Positions 1 to 11,325 of a stretch of 42,437 bases of DNA are shown one piece after another. How positions within the stretch are numbered: position 1 is the stretch's first letter; each line of letters starts with the position of its first letter. The translations under genes and the position numbers were made by a program. The notes under the pieces were generated by a model. The model ran no database searches. It saw nothing but the letters and a program-made list of their open reading frames with translations, and was not told the origin of the DNA. Where the stretch lies: positions 1-42,437 of the forward strand of contig WOGZ01000287.1 in NCBI GenBank assembly GCA_009733775.1, written 5' to 3'. The stretch comes from Alectoria sarmentosa. Lineage: Eukaryota > Ascomycota > Lecanoromycetes > Lecanorales > Parmeliaceae.

Positions 1-3000
1 ATTTAATAAAAACGTTTTTCGCGTAAAAGACGATTGCGTTTATTATTATAATGTTGTTTATAATTATATTGCATTTTTGATAAATCAAAATCGTTAATTA
101 AATTAATATTTTTTATAAAATTAAAGTTGTTTTTCTTTAAGCGAATTTGAATTAAATGAAAACAAAAGTCTTCGATAACAACTTATTTCGTTTATGTATC
201 GTTTGATAAAGCGAAGTCTTGATAATGAATTTAAAAAATATATATATAATCGTCAAAGAGTTTAAATAAAAAGATGTGTTAATGATGAGAAAAAATGAAA
301 AAAATTGCGAATAAACAAAAGAAAAATACGCTTAACGAAATCATTTTTGATGAAAAAAAAAAGAGACATTACATTAAAAAAAGTAATAATGTTTCATTAT
401 AATAAATAGCGCGATAATCTTCTCCTCTCGCAATTGAGACATTTTTATATATTAATCAAATTTGATAAAAGAAAATAAAAGAAATTGCGAATAAATAAAA
501 CAAAAATACGCTCAATGAAATCACTTTTGATGAAAAAAAAAAATAACATCACATCAAAAAAAGTGATGATGTTTTATTATAATAAATAACGCGATAATTT
601 TTTTTTTCGCAATTGAAACATTTTTACACATTAATCAAATTGAATCACATATTTCGTTTTATATTTATTTCATAAATTAAACGATTTACTGAGCTCACAA
701 TTAAGTAAAATTATTATAAAAAGATTTCGTAAAGAATCTTCGTTTTTTTAAACATTTGCTTTTTTTAAAATTTTATCTTATTTAACGTTATTATGCGTGA
801 AATCTTTTGCTACATAAGCGACACAATAACTTGAAAAAAAATTATCGTTCATCGTTTATAGATTTTTATAAGATAAGAAATTCAATATATTTAAAAAAAG
901 AAAACGTAAATAATAGAATTCGCCTACGTTGAAATTAATATAATACATTTTCGCAATGATATCGATGCGTTTTTGACGTGAATTTCATTTTCAAATGTCT
1001 TGAATGTTCTTTTTTTAAACGTAATGTTTCGATAAATCAATATAAAGAAAATTTGTTAATCGTCTTTGTTATTAACGTCGTATATTTAATTAAAAAAAAA
1101 TTATAAGAAAAATTTGACGTTCGTTTGTTATTATTATGTTAAATAATTGAAAATTATTATTAAAAATCACGATTTATTGATTTGAAAGATGAATAAATAA
1201 TCGCTTTATAATAAAATTGTGATTATGCAATTTGAAATCAAATATTTTTTAATAAGTCTTTATTAATTTCATTCAGCGTGCGTTTCGATATTTTTGAATC
1301 TCATTTATCGAATTTATTATATCGTTTTTGTTTATTCGCTTCATTCGAAGATTGATTTAATTATTACTTTTATAAACGTATTTAAAAATGTATTTATAAA
1401 CTTTAACGTTAACGTAAATTTTCACATTGATGTGAATATTATATTTAATCGACAAATACGAATTATAAAACATTATTTAATAATTTTATTTAAATTCATT
1501 TTTTGAAATTATAATAAATTTATATTAATAATAAATAAAATATTCGATGTTTAATTCAAAAATAATATGATTATTAAAATTCTTTAAAAATCGCTTATTG
1601 CATTAATTTTTATTTGAATTTCAATAAAATAAAACGATATTCGTTTTGCTTATAACGTAATAATTGCAATTATTATAAATTATATATTTGATCACGATGA
1701 CATAAAGATTGAAAAATCGCATATAATTAAAAATCTCAACATTAATAATGACGTTTATCTCGTTAACGTTTAAATAACGATTTTTAAAATGTAATATAAT
1801 GAATATATGAGCATACGATAACTTTCGTTTTTAAAATTTTATAATATAATAATACGTCGAGACTCGATTTTTTGCCCGCAAAAGTCAATTAAAATTAAAA
1901 TTAATTATCGAAATTTCAATCGATCGTAATTCGATTTTCGAGGTAAAAAGAAAAAATTTGAGAGCATTGTAGAATTTATAAACAAAAATTACGACGTATA
2001 AAAGATTAAGTCGTGTTAAAAGCATTTTTAAAGATTGTGACCTGCACTAATTATCTAATTAACGTGTTTTCAAAAAATTTATTATAAATAAGTTTATTAA
2101 AGGGGATGAAAAAAAGTTTATCAAACATCTTTTTTTTCAAAATATCGTTTATAAAAGCCTTCAATTTCAATTTAAACACTCTTATTATCAAATTAAATCG
2201 ATTAATAATCAATTCGTCAAATAATAAATTAATGATAATCTCAATTCATTTTGAATTACAAATAAAAAGAATAAAGATGTTTAATTAATCAAATTTAATA
2301 ATCAAAATTATATAATTTTGATAAAATTGTTTTATAAATCGTGAATCTCTTTGATATGAGAAAGAAAAAATAATACGTTATTTATTAATTTATGCGTTCG
2401 TGATAATTTCATCGATTTGAATATTAATAATTATTTGATACATATCAACTCGAATAATTTTTTGATTTTGTCTCATTTAATGAAATTAATTGCTTTTAAT
2501 AATCATATATATATCGTAAATAAAATGTTGAAACAATTTATCGCAATAAAAAAGGCGATTGAATTTAATAAAACGAATTAATATAAAATATTTGTGAAAA
2601 ATTAATTTGATAGATTTAAAAAAATAAAGAGATAAACTTATAAAAAGAGATTAATATAATTCGCTTTAAGTCTCTTCAATCATTAAATTATAAAACGAAA
2701 TTGTTATTATTATCTCGATTAACAAAAAAACTTTTATCAAATGAAACATTTATAATAAATATGTTATTATGTCATAATTATTCGTTAAATAAAAAGATAA
2801 AAAGATAACGCAATGACATATAAGCGAAATGTTAATATGATATATTATATTTATCGCGATTTTGAATCTTAATTAAAACGTTCTTCGTTTTAAACATATT
2901 TAATAAATTATTCATATCGCTCTTTTAAACAATAACGATTTTATTTGAAATAAAATAATTATAAATGCGTGAATTATGATATTGAGAATTTTTATGTAAT

Positions 3001-4470
3001 AACTTATAACCTCGTATAATTAAATCGATTTTCAATCTTTCAAATATCGTTTTAAAGACGATAATGTAAAAATTAATATTTTTAAAAAAAGTAATTATTT
3101 TTCGATATAAAACTTATTTGATGTTATTATAATAATTATATTCGATATAATTAATACAAAAAACGCGATTAAGAGAAAGTCATATCGTATTATAAATTGT
3201 TTTTAAATGTTATTTATGATATAAATTTAATCAAAAATCGATTTCTCGTTTTTTAAAAATTTCAAAATAAATATATAAATAATAATCGCGCTTTGCATTT
3301 TATATATAAATAAAGCGATTAAATAATTAATGATAACTTATTATAAAACCATCGAGACGGCGTTATTATATTGAATGTTATAAGCGCGATATTTTTTACA
3401 TTTATCGATTAAAATTATGATATCAAATTTTAAAGAATGTAAAATATTGTTAATATCACGTTTACTAAGATTAATGAGATTATTTACATTCATTTCAATT
3501 TTATAATATTTTTTATTCTCGTTTTAATCGTCGTTTAAATCGTCGTTTTATGAGACGTTTATTTTAGATATAACGATTTCAATTTTGTCGTTATTATAAT
3601 ATTATTTAAATGTCTCATTTATAAACGACGTCGCATCACATCGATCGCAAATTTAATTTATAAAATCGAGATTATGTCGTAAAGACTTTATAATGTATAA
3701 ATAACGCGTAATGTAATTTGTTAATTTTATTAAAAATTGAATAAATTAAATAAATTGAATAGCTTTCAAAAAAAGATTAAAAGACGCGTTGTCAAAAAAA
3801 TCGATATCAAAAAAGTCTATTAAGCAATCTCGCAATAAGAGATTTTTTGCATTAATTAAAACATTTTTCAATTATTTAAAAATGTAAAAGACGCGTCGTT
3901 AAATAAAAAAGAAGATAATAAGCGAGATAAAAAAAGAGGGCGCGTTTTAAAAGAATAAAAATTAATTGATTTGAGAGAATGACGATTGTGAGAAAGAGAA
4001 GTTTGTTCAAGATCTTTTTAAAGATTTTCTTACGCGTTTATAAATAATAATAAATAACTATTAAACTCGTTTTTGATCTCGATTATCAATAGTAATAAAT
4101 TTCGCGAGAGATCGTTTAAAAAGATTAATAAAGGTTTCAAAAAAGAGATAAAAGATATATATGTGTCTTAAACGTTTAATAACGTTTGAGCGAGAAATAT
4201 CAAAATTAAATGTATATATATTGATGATAAATTGATAAATTAATAAAAGAATAACGATTATACGCGTTTTCGTTGATAAACAAATAAATCGAAAGAAATA
4301 TTAATCGGTTCGAGTAGGCTTGATACGATTTCAAGATCGATATTTGAATATTTATTCATTTGATAAATAATAAATCGAATTTCGTAATTTTTATATCATT
4401 AAACAACGCAAAGCGAGCTTTATAATTCACGAAATTTTGAAAATAATTCATATTTAAGGGGGTAAGAAGC
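1..4470. repeat. AT-rich, RIP-like block (left flank)
   Basis: This stretch is overwhelmingly A and T, with stop codons in all frames and no credible gene; the few 60-70 codon open frames in it are low-complexity. C and G persist mainly in CG, TC and GA contexts, while CA and TG are scarce and TA is very common. That is the pattern left by repeat-induced point mutation in filamentous ascomycetes. I infer mutated transposon or repeat DNA but cannot name the original element. Composition changes within about 100 bases near 4,450-4,560, where ordinary mixed sequence starts. Confidence 0.85.
296..648. repeat. Two-copy tandem repeat, period about 180 bp
   Basis: Copy 1 begins near 301 and copy 2 near 481. 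The anchor ATTGCGAATAAA occurs at 304 and 484, and the anchor CGCAATTG at 429 and 608, giving a period of 179-180 bp. Most differences between copies are C/T or G/A, as expected of RIP. Each copy contains a short hairpin: ACATCAC and GTGATGATGT around 546-574 in copy 2, and a decayed version around 366-396 in copy 1. Confidence 0.75.
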
Positions 4471-4813
4471 ATAAATTATAAGATTTTTATATACAAATTT
4501 TTGATGAGGGCGCTCGAGAGGCTTAAAAGCCGCTATTCGGGCGTTAACCGAAAAGCGTAATGACATAGAATTTATGATTGGCTGCACATACAAATTCAAG
4601 GTTTTTTAGCTCAGCCCTACACTATTCTTTTATATAATAGAGATAAGGCCTAGTTGCTTAAGGCTTCCCCGCTACACCTTCCCACTGCCGGTGCAGGAGT
4701 GCAGAAAACGCTCATCTTCAGGCTAGCCCTAGCGCTAAACCTCATTATGTCTATCAAGTTTCTGTTGATGATTCCCTTCTCTCGAACATCCCGTCCACAA
4801 GTATTCCGCAATC
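4471..4813. other. Isochore boundary and upstream region of the first gene
   Basis: Base composition returns to normal here. I see no gene. A TATA-like stretch (TTTATATAATAGAG) lies near 4,629-4,642, about 170 bases before the first start codon, and could serve the downstream gene. No repeat matching the right boundary was noticed. Confidence 0.4.
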
Positions 4814-5386
4814 ATGGACAGCGTTGGTACCTATGCCACCAGTACAGCTGGTTGGCTGTCTCTGCAAGCTATTCCTCTCCTCATATCCCCAAAATTGATA
4901 GTCACCATGCTTTCCCCCGATGCTCGTCGACCCACAGGTCCGCTCTCCACACCCCAATTGATACCCACAAACCTACTGCTGATCCTTGCTCTAGATCTCG
5001 AAGTGTATCTCTCACGCTCGCTCTCCCTGACGCTCCTCTGCCTCGCCCTCCTCACAATCCTCCTTGTGGGGCTGCTGCCCCTCTCCACCCCCATCGCCGA
5101 ATCCGAAAATTCGCATAGTCCAAGTCCATACGCTGGCCCCACAATCTTCCTCACAACCACGTTCCACGTCTCGAGTACTGTATACATATATACGAACTAT
5201 ATAGCCACTGGGTCGGCTTGTTTTGCGCTAGGTATGATAGGGAGTGGGTTTCTGAGCTGTTTTGGATTATGGTGTTTGATGTTTGGGGGCGGGGATGGGA
5301 GGGGCAAGGTGTCAGGGTGGCCTTTTAGGAATGATGAGGAGAGGAAGAGGAAGAAGGAGAAGATGATGAAGCGTCGGGGTTTGTGA
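4814..5386 (+). CDS. Small four-helix membrane protein, fungal conserved hypothetical
   Basis: A single exon encodes 190 residues. The chain begins MDSVGTYATSTAGWLSLQAI and has about four hydrophobic segments, roughly at residues 12-32, 52-86, 105-128 and 133-153, ending in a basic tail rich in K, R and E (about 165-190). This layout is typical of a short, widely shared family of uncharacterised ascomycete membrane proteins; I recognise the type but know no function. The codon pattern and strong hydrophobic periodicity favour this frame over the overlapping frames on both strands. It is the first gene inside the island, and the gene to its right is on the opposite strand, so the pair converge. 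It could be an ER or Golgi protein, but nothing in the sequence decides that. Confidence 0.7.
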   Translation: MDSVGTYATSTAGWLSLQAIPLLISPKLIVTMLSPDARRPTGPLSTPQLIPTNLLLILALDLEVYLSRSLSLTLLCLALLTILLVGLLPLSTPIAESENSHSPSPYAGPTIFLTTTFHVSSTVYIYTNYIATGSACFALGMIGSGFLSCFGLWCLMFGGGDGRGKVSGWPFRNDEERKRKKEKMMKRRGL

Positions 5387-5808
5387 ATGGTAAGACTAAC
5401 ATGCATTGTTACCAAAGCTATGAGGAATTGGATCAATCAAAACTGTCAAGGGTAACCCTCTCAGCACAATTTTCCATCAACACATCTGAATGATCCGCTG
5501 AAAGGTAGATACGGGTTCCAAGACTGACTGAGCTCAAATTTGAAATCTCGATTTCACTTACTGCCCGACGAGAAATGTGTTATAGCACACGGTATTCACA
5601 TTTCACGGTCGATCTCCATCAACACTGTTGAGGCTCTTTTCGTCAACCCTACTGGAGTCTTTTGAGCTGGTCCTATACAATGCAATTCAGGTTGTCTCTG
5701 TCCACACTATTGAGGGTATCTCTTTGGGGTATCTCTGCCAGTAACCTGCCAACGCCCTGCTCCCTTTGCTCGACAGACCATCATGAACCGTCGGATCTTC
5801 ATAGATTG
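5387..5808. other. Convergent intergenic region
   Basis: About 420 bases between two genes that converge. It presumably holds both 3' UTRs. I see no open frame with coding character and no repeat. Confidence 0.5.
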
Positions 5809-6915
5809 TTAAATCATCATGCCATCAAGTGCCTTGTAAAATACGCCAAAATTGTCATCACCATTTTTCGTACCTCCTGATTCCATTACCGCAAAGACGA
5901 CCTGCTCCCACCACCCTCCCTGGAATTCACTCTCCGAAAAGACCTCTTTCCAACACTCTACAACCTCTCCCCTCGGATTCGCAAAAGCACCGCATCCTAG
6001 TGCCCCAAGCACTAGCACTCTATGCCCTCTTAAAGCCGCAATCCGTAGCACCACTCTCATCTTCTCTTTCATAGTCTCCCTATCTCCTGCACGTTTGTAC
6101 CTCTCACATCCACTCGCATCCTTTTCAATAGCTGGGCCGCGTATAGCAGCGACGCTCACACAGCTGAAAACAGGCAAGTCATTTGGCTTGGTCAGATCCA
6201 TCAAACCGTGCCCCGAGCTCCTATTCTCCCGTACAACCACGACTGTTGGGCTGTAGATACCACCCGCCTCAGGAATGGGATAGTACTTGAACTTCAGCGT
6301 GAACGACAGACTAGAGCGATAGCACATCGCTTCTTCCTGGGCCAGAGAACCATCGAGCCAGCCACCTCCGCTGTGATAGGCGTTTGCCATATTGAGGACC
6401 AGGACTGGGTTCTTTGGAAGCTGAGAGACTGTTGGTGTTGAGAGATCGATCGCAGCATCGATAGTATCGGCGTTGGAGACGCGTATGGCGGTCTGAGGTA
6501 GTCTCGGGCAAGAGCGAGAATCCAAGCGGAGAAGGTTGCCTGGATGGTAGAGGACGCCTTCTGCAGGAGCCTGTGGTGTTGTCTTCAAAATGTTCGGAAG
6601 CAGAGCCTTTGTCTCGGCCGCTGTATGTGCAAGCATGACGCTGCGAGTGGGTTTGAACTTTGGAGGAGGCCGGCTGAGGTTCGCGCGCCGTTCCGTGTGG
6701 AGGTCAATGGGAGCCTTCGCATCGCTGTCACTTTCGTGGGATGCTACTCTGTCTGATTGCGGGTTGGCACATTCCGAGGTCAATCTAGAGAAGTATGGAG
6801 AGGCTGTGTTATCTGCGGAGCCATGTTTAGGTCTGAAGAAAGACGAAGTGAGCTTGCTCTGATATAGCTTGGGCTTGTGATCTTGCGGGTCTGAGTCCCC
6901 CTCAGTGTTGGTCAT
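5809..6915 (-). CDS. Microbial-type poly(ADP-ribose) glycohydrolase (macrodomain) protein
   Basis: An intronless frame of 368 residues. Residues 183-195 read GGGWLDGSLAQEE, the PARG signature GGG-X6-8-QEE; the two glutamates (194, 195) are the catalytic pair that release ADP-ribose from poly(ADP-ribose). The upstream strand VLVLNMANAYHSGGG (171-185) and the C-terminal GALGCGAFANPRGE (304-317) complete the macrodomain fold of the microbial PARG catalytic family (TIGR02452/DUF2263-like). Residues 1-75 look disordered and rich in S, D and P, so the catalytic region begins near residue 75-95. The role is expected to be removal of ADP-ribose chains in DNA-damage or stress signalling. Length and motifs look intact. 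The start was chosen as the first methionine upstream of the conserved region. Confidence 0.9.
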   Translation of the reverse strand: MTNTEGDSDPQDHKPKLYQSKLTSSFFRPKHGSADNTASPYFSRLTSECANPQSDRVASHESDSDAKAPIDLHTERRANLSRPPPKFKPTRSVMLAHTAAETKALLPNILKTTPQAPAEGVLYHPGNLLRLDSRSCPRLPQTAIRVSNADTIDAAIDLSTPTVSQLPKNPVLVLNMANAYHSGGGWLDGSLAQEEAMCYRSSLSFTLKFKYYPIPEAGGIYSPTVVVVRENRSSGHGLMDLTKPNDLPVFSCVSVAAIRGPAIEKDASGCERYKRAGDRETMKEKMRVVLRIAALRGHRVLVLGALGCGAFANPRGEVVECWKEVFSESEFQGGWWEQVVFAVMESGGTKNGDDNFGVFYKALDGMMI

Positions 6916-7266
6916 CGTAAGGTGTCAGCATCGCTGTCGAGGCTTGAGATCGTTATGTAGTGCCGTACTTGAGGTGTTAACCTTGGCTATAGGTGAAGCG
7001 AATGCTAAGCCTTGGCAGGCCAGATCAAATGAATATGATCGAAGAGTAAGCATATGGGAGAGATGACATAATTTCACATTTTCTTGACGATATAATCTCC
7101 GCAGACTATAGATACATCCTCGTATTTACACAAGATCAACGCTTTGATCGAGTTCTAAGCTGAACGGCTCTAAGGCCGAACCTCGCGAGGGAATGGTACC
7201 AAAAAAAATCTAGACATCAGAAACACACAGGAGCAGTCCATCAACCACCGAAAGTCCCATATCACA
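6916..7266. other. Divergent intergenic region
   Basis: This 351-base gap separates the glycohydrolase gene (minus strand) from the dead NmrA-like gene (plus strand), so it should contain both promoters. No repeat or small gene was seen. An A-rich run lies at 7,201-7,208. Confidence 0.45.
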
Positions 7267-8266
7267 ATGACCCTGAAGCATCTAATCACCAATGCAACAG
7301 GTGGCCTTGACGGCGGCGTACTTCAGCGACTCTCAAGCATGTACCCAAATCAGATAATGCAGCCAGGTCATCTTGGCCAGGAGCTGTAGCATAGTTCGAG
7401 AGCTCAGGCAACAAGTTCTGCCACGCCGTTTACCAGAATCAGGTTTTGCTAGATAGGACGATTGCTGGGATAGGGAACCTGTTTCCCGTATCTGCGAACG
7501 TCTATGATAATGATGCGAGGAACCAAGAGTATAGGAACGTGATCGAAGCTGCTAGGACAGCTGGTGTGGGCAATGTGAGGTTTTCTTATCCGACTACGCG
7601 GACAGCGTTGATTTGATGCAGATTTACCACAGATTGCTCGGTCGGGGAGGCCATTCTTCCAGTTCGAAAATCGACGTGCAACAAGCGCATTAAGTCTGAA
7701 AGAATGTGTGAGCTCTCTGTCAATTCAGTCAGCACGTTCCACTAAATATTGTTAGCACTCCAACTACGTACACTGCTGTTCGAGAGGGCATCTATGCGGA
7801 GGCTTTTTCTCCTTTCTTGAATCACTATCCCTCATCCCAAATCCCGCGTCTGCTAGCCGATGGTGCAGTTGCCTGTGGATCGGGCGTTGAACTTGCAGAA
7901 GCTATCGCAAATCTGATGATGAGATATGGCCACGAAGAGTATATTGTTTTGCTGATAGGACCAAAAGCCGTCACTTTGGCAGATTTGGGTTGGGACCATC
8001 TAGGCTTTCGCTTGCAGAGGAATCGCTGTCAAGAGATCGGCGTCTGACAAGTATATGAAGGGAAGCGAAGAAAATGACGAAGTCAGCAAGTCCAAATGGT
8101 GATTCGAGAAGAGAACATTGTGGTATGACGGGGTTGCAAAGGCGACAGGGATGCAGTGGACTCTTTGATGGAGCAATTACTGGGTAGAAAACACACAGAA
8201 TTAGTAAGAGTGATCCTCACTGCCTTGGCAAGTTACATCCGGCATCAGGACTATGCGAAGGAATAG
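7267..8266 (+). pseudogene. NmrA-like NAD(P)-binding oxidoreductase, degenerate
   Basis: Pieces of one NmrA-like/quinone-oxidoreductase-2-like protein appear in order but in different frames. The piece at 7,267 carries a nucleotide-binding start (ITNATGGLDGGVL) and stops at TAG 7,387. A shifted frame at 7,395 gives FESSGNKF followed by YRNVIEAARTAGVGNV, and stops at TGA 7,614. A third piece at 7,757 gives YTAVREGIYAEAFSPF, then LAEAIANLMMRYGHEE. The C-terminal end reads LMEQLLGRKHTELVRV and ends at TAG 8,264. At least two frameshifts and several stop codons make it a pseudogene; introns alone cannot repair the order. An intact relative would be a soluble redox-sensing or reductase protein of about 290 residues. 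Confidence 0.8.
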
Positions 8267-8452
8267 ATCTGATATATTACCACGATAAGAGCACAGAAGC
8301 ACCGGAAAGATCTGATATTCAATGTGGGGTTAGCGGAATTCACTTGAATACCGACTTACTCCATGGCTCGTCTAATTCGAGAAGGGCAAGATATCAGCTC
8401 TAAGCATAACAGGCTCACAGAAGCTCTTCAATTCGATTGTTAACACCGCCTT

Positions 8453-9645
8453 TCAAGCGAGTCTCATCTCCGGTGGCGCCTCTGGTGGACCTGCAGCATA
8501 TCGATACCATGGCAAAGGTCCCGGAATAGGCAGCATGGGCAACGGCAAATCCTCTGCCAGCTTCTGCACGGTCTCAGGATGCTCCCCTTTGCCATGCGCT
8601 GTCGCAATCTCGGCCTCCATAACGTTCGCGAGCACCAATTCTTTAGCTATCCACTCCTCCTTTCTCTTGGCTTCCAATGATCGTATTTCGTCTTGTAGAT
8701 CAGTCCCGTCTTCCTCAGACCAATGAATCTGCCGCCGTAGTAGTTTGAACAGCCGGTCTGGAGGTAATTCGAGCTCTTCTTCGGTGAACTGGACATCTGC
8801 CGGGTATTCGAATGGCGCTGCTGGTAGCCCATCATATTCTGCGTCTGTATTACTGTAGATGGTAGCGTCGTCGTCGATCTCAGTATCTCCGTTACCTTCG
8901 TCTGGAGGTTTTGAATTGACAATGAGTTTCAGCCTTTGTGGTTTGGGCGGTATTGAAGAGTAGTTCTTGGGTACTGGATCGGAAGGCCGTAGTGCTTCGG
9001 TCTCGTGAACAGTCCTCATATGCTTAGCTAGAGCATCAGAGCGTGTAAAAGCTTTGTCGCATTCTGGACCTGGTAAGCAAAGAACTGTCTTGTAGTCTCG
9101 GAGAGCATACCTGGCAGTTGGCAGTAAAATGGCTTCTCCTTCGTATGACTCCGCATATGGGCTTTAAGAGCATACCCACTGGCCTGAGCACTGTTCCGAT
9201 TGCAACCATCCCACTCACACGAGTACTTTTTCTTGTTCTTGCCAATATGATCGTCGTGTAGGTGCTGCACCAAGTTATCCATGTTACCTAGATCACCCAC
9301 CAAGCAATCCTGCCATTTGCACAACGTGATCTGCTCCGAGGGCACAGAAGCGTATGGCTCATCTTCCGGAAAGCCCATGACTTTGTCGCCCATTGGAGAT
9401 ACTGGTACGCTTCCTGAGGTGTCGGATGAGATGTCTCCTAAATCTTCCGGAATTTCATGGAGAGGTGCTGGGGTTGACTGATGTGAATATTGGCCAGTGC
9501 GACGTCTTTTAGCTGGAGGAATGAGGTGTGGTTCATGAGATGGAAGAGTATCGGCGCTCTGCTCTCGATCCTCGACTTTGACCTCGTCACCGAACTCACT
9601 AGAGCCGTGGGATGAGAGAGGCGACATATCTGGTGAGTCTGCCAT
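8453..9645 (-). CDS. C2H2 zinc-finger protein, Iec1/YY1-like (INO80 complex candidate)
   Basis: Two exons, 9,111-9,645 and 8,453-9,069, are joined across a 41-bp intron (9,070-9,110, GTATGC..CCAG), giving 383 residues. The join restores the third finger: exon 1 ends in CQLPG and exon 2 continues PECDKAFTRSDALAKHMRTV. Three C2H2 fingers lie at about 109-133, 143-167 and 175-198. They are followed by the conserved ALRPSDPVPK stretch, an acidic middle and a charged helical region. This arrangement resembles fungal Iec1, a zinc-finger subunit of the INO80 chromatin remodeller. The assignment rests on remembered similarity, so a generic C2H2 regulator is possible. The first 100 residues are rich in S, P, D and E and contain a basic PAKRRR patch, probably nuclear localisation. 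It shares a 193-bp divergent promoter region with the broken gene to its right. Confidence 0.8.
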
Positions 9646-9838
9646 AGTGAGAATAATTGTCGAAAAACGACTTATGTTTTGTGGGGGTTGTTCCTTCCTG
9701 ACTATTGATTGTTGTTACTATTCGCACGCCCCGCTAGGTATTACCACGGCCTAAGTCTCCTTATCAACGACCCTTCATGTCACGAACTTTCTCTCACATC
9801 CAGAATGCTACGCAAATTCAACGCAATATCCGCTTATC
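9646..9838. promoter_or_regulatory. Bidirectional promoter region
   Basis: These 193 bases separate the start codon of the C2H2 gene (minus) from the start codon of the degenerate gene (plus), so both promoters must lie here. No specific binding site was identified. Confidence 0.45.
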
Positions 9839-10370
9839 ATGGCTTCCAATCTGGTCGAGCTCGTCAACGAATACTACGAAGCCAGAAAGCCCTATACTCA
9901 TATGGTGCGAGAAGCTCATGCTAATCTGCCTTCAAAAACACCCTCCACCAAAGATCACACATCTACCGCTGAACCTAGTGACATGGTCCAAGAGCCGTCG
10001 TTCTCAATGTCTCCCAAAATACCACATGATGAGATCAAAGATGTGTTCAGAAAGCTGGAAGCGACCAAAATGGAATACGCGCAGGGCAAGAAGTCTACTG
10101 GAAATGCTTCTAGGGAGAAGAAATGATGTGCGCAATGAGAGCAAGAGCATAGTCGAATGGAGGCTGAAATGAAGCACGACCTCGATCATAGCTGGCATGG
10201 ACTAGTGCATGATAGGGAAGTCTTCGTGGGGCGCAGGATATCGACAAGGATCGGCGATCAAACAGCGACATCACAGAATATAAGGAGGCACGGGGGACGA
10301 GAGGATTGGCCCAGAGACACTGGAGAAGGTCGAGAAAGTAGTGGCACAACGCTCTCGGGCTGTCTGTTCT
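9839..10370 (+). pseudogene. Degenerate gene of unknown function, with nonsense codons
   Basis: The open part (9,839-10,126) encodes 95 residues starting MASNLVELVNEYYEARKPYT and containing DVFRKLEATKMEYAQGKKS. It stops at TGA 10,124, and a second TGA follows at 10,136. Both stops fit arginine CGA codons changed by C to T, because the same frame continues with coherent coding sequence (MEAEMKHDLDHSWHGLVHDR). After about 10,230 the coherent reading moves to other frames (DIDKDRRSNSDITEY, then IGPETLEKVEKVVAQ), implying two more indels. I take this as a dead copy of a conserved, helical, mostly charged fungal protein of perhaps 180 residues. Its function is unknown. A shorter functional 95-residue protein remains possible but is less likely. 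Confidence 0.65.
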
Positions 10371-11325
10371 AGATCACACCCAGTCTGGCCTGCCGCCATC
10401 AGCTCGCAATCAAGCGGAGTGGGCTCCAGACCCCAGTTCTGTAAGAAGCCTCGATTCATCTCCCTTCCATCCATATGATGAACACCTTCAAGAATTCTGC
10501 AATTCGGACTGGCCCTTTATCTGGAGCCGCACGTCGACAAATTGAACATTACACTCGATCTGATATTACACATCCATTACTTGCACTTACCTCCCTGCTT
10601 CGCGATCGTGGTCGCGATTGCTGATTTATTGGCGATGTGTCTAGATCTTGTGGGGTTTTTATGATACTATTACCGTATCAAATATAAAATTCGCAAAAAC
10701 GGTCACGATGTAACGTTGTTGGACTTGCGAAAGGGTAGGAATGTGTATTGTGGCTTTTGCTTTGGTTTTGAACAGAATTCTTACACCGTCGTCATCGAAA
10801 CCAAGCGTGTTAAGCTTTCATAAGACGAGGAGATGAAGGAGGAGCGGGTCACTCAATGCACGCAGCATAAGGCGCAAAGAGATACCTACCGTGGGTGCCT
10901 TTCGTCCGAGGTGGATCACTCGCAACAGCAATTGGTTCACAGCAATTAAAGGCAATACTGGCAGCCGATAAGGGCTAATTCTCAGCACTTTACGAAGTCC
11001 TCAAACTGTAGAGCTGTTGATGCGATCTTACTCAAGAGATGCAATTAAGAGTTACGGCACATCACATCTGGTTGAAACGATTCTTGTTTCACCACTTTCC
11101 ATTTATCAAGTCTGGTCTCCGATGTCAATGCTGAAAATTCTTCTATGTGACAATGGTTGACAATGCCAAATCAGAAACGCCACTTTGAGTAAATTCAAGC
11201 CCCTTGTTGAGATGGCTCGCTCGCTAAATTCAGAGGGGATATAGCCGTTGAAGGACATATGCTTTTTTTTGTCATCTCGTCGTAAATCGTGTTGAATGAT
11301 TAGTAGATGCTTGTTGAGAGCAAAT
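10371..11325. other. Gene-poor intergenic region
   Basis: About 950 bases with no convincing frame on either strand. It lies downstream of the broken unknown gene and downstream of the hydrolase gene on the minus strand. A short AT-rich patch (10,655-10,690) is the only compositional feature. No tRNA-like cloverleaf or repeat was found by eye. Confidence 0.45.

Noticed and set aside
1294..2288. Short open frames in the AT-rich left flank
   Set aside because: Residues are almost all I, N, F, K, L and V, as expected of random AT-rich DNA. There is no start context and no neighbour.
10371..11325. Possible tRNA or small RNA in the gene-poor gap
   Set aside because: No cloverleaf, A/B box pair or terminator-like T run was found by eye.
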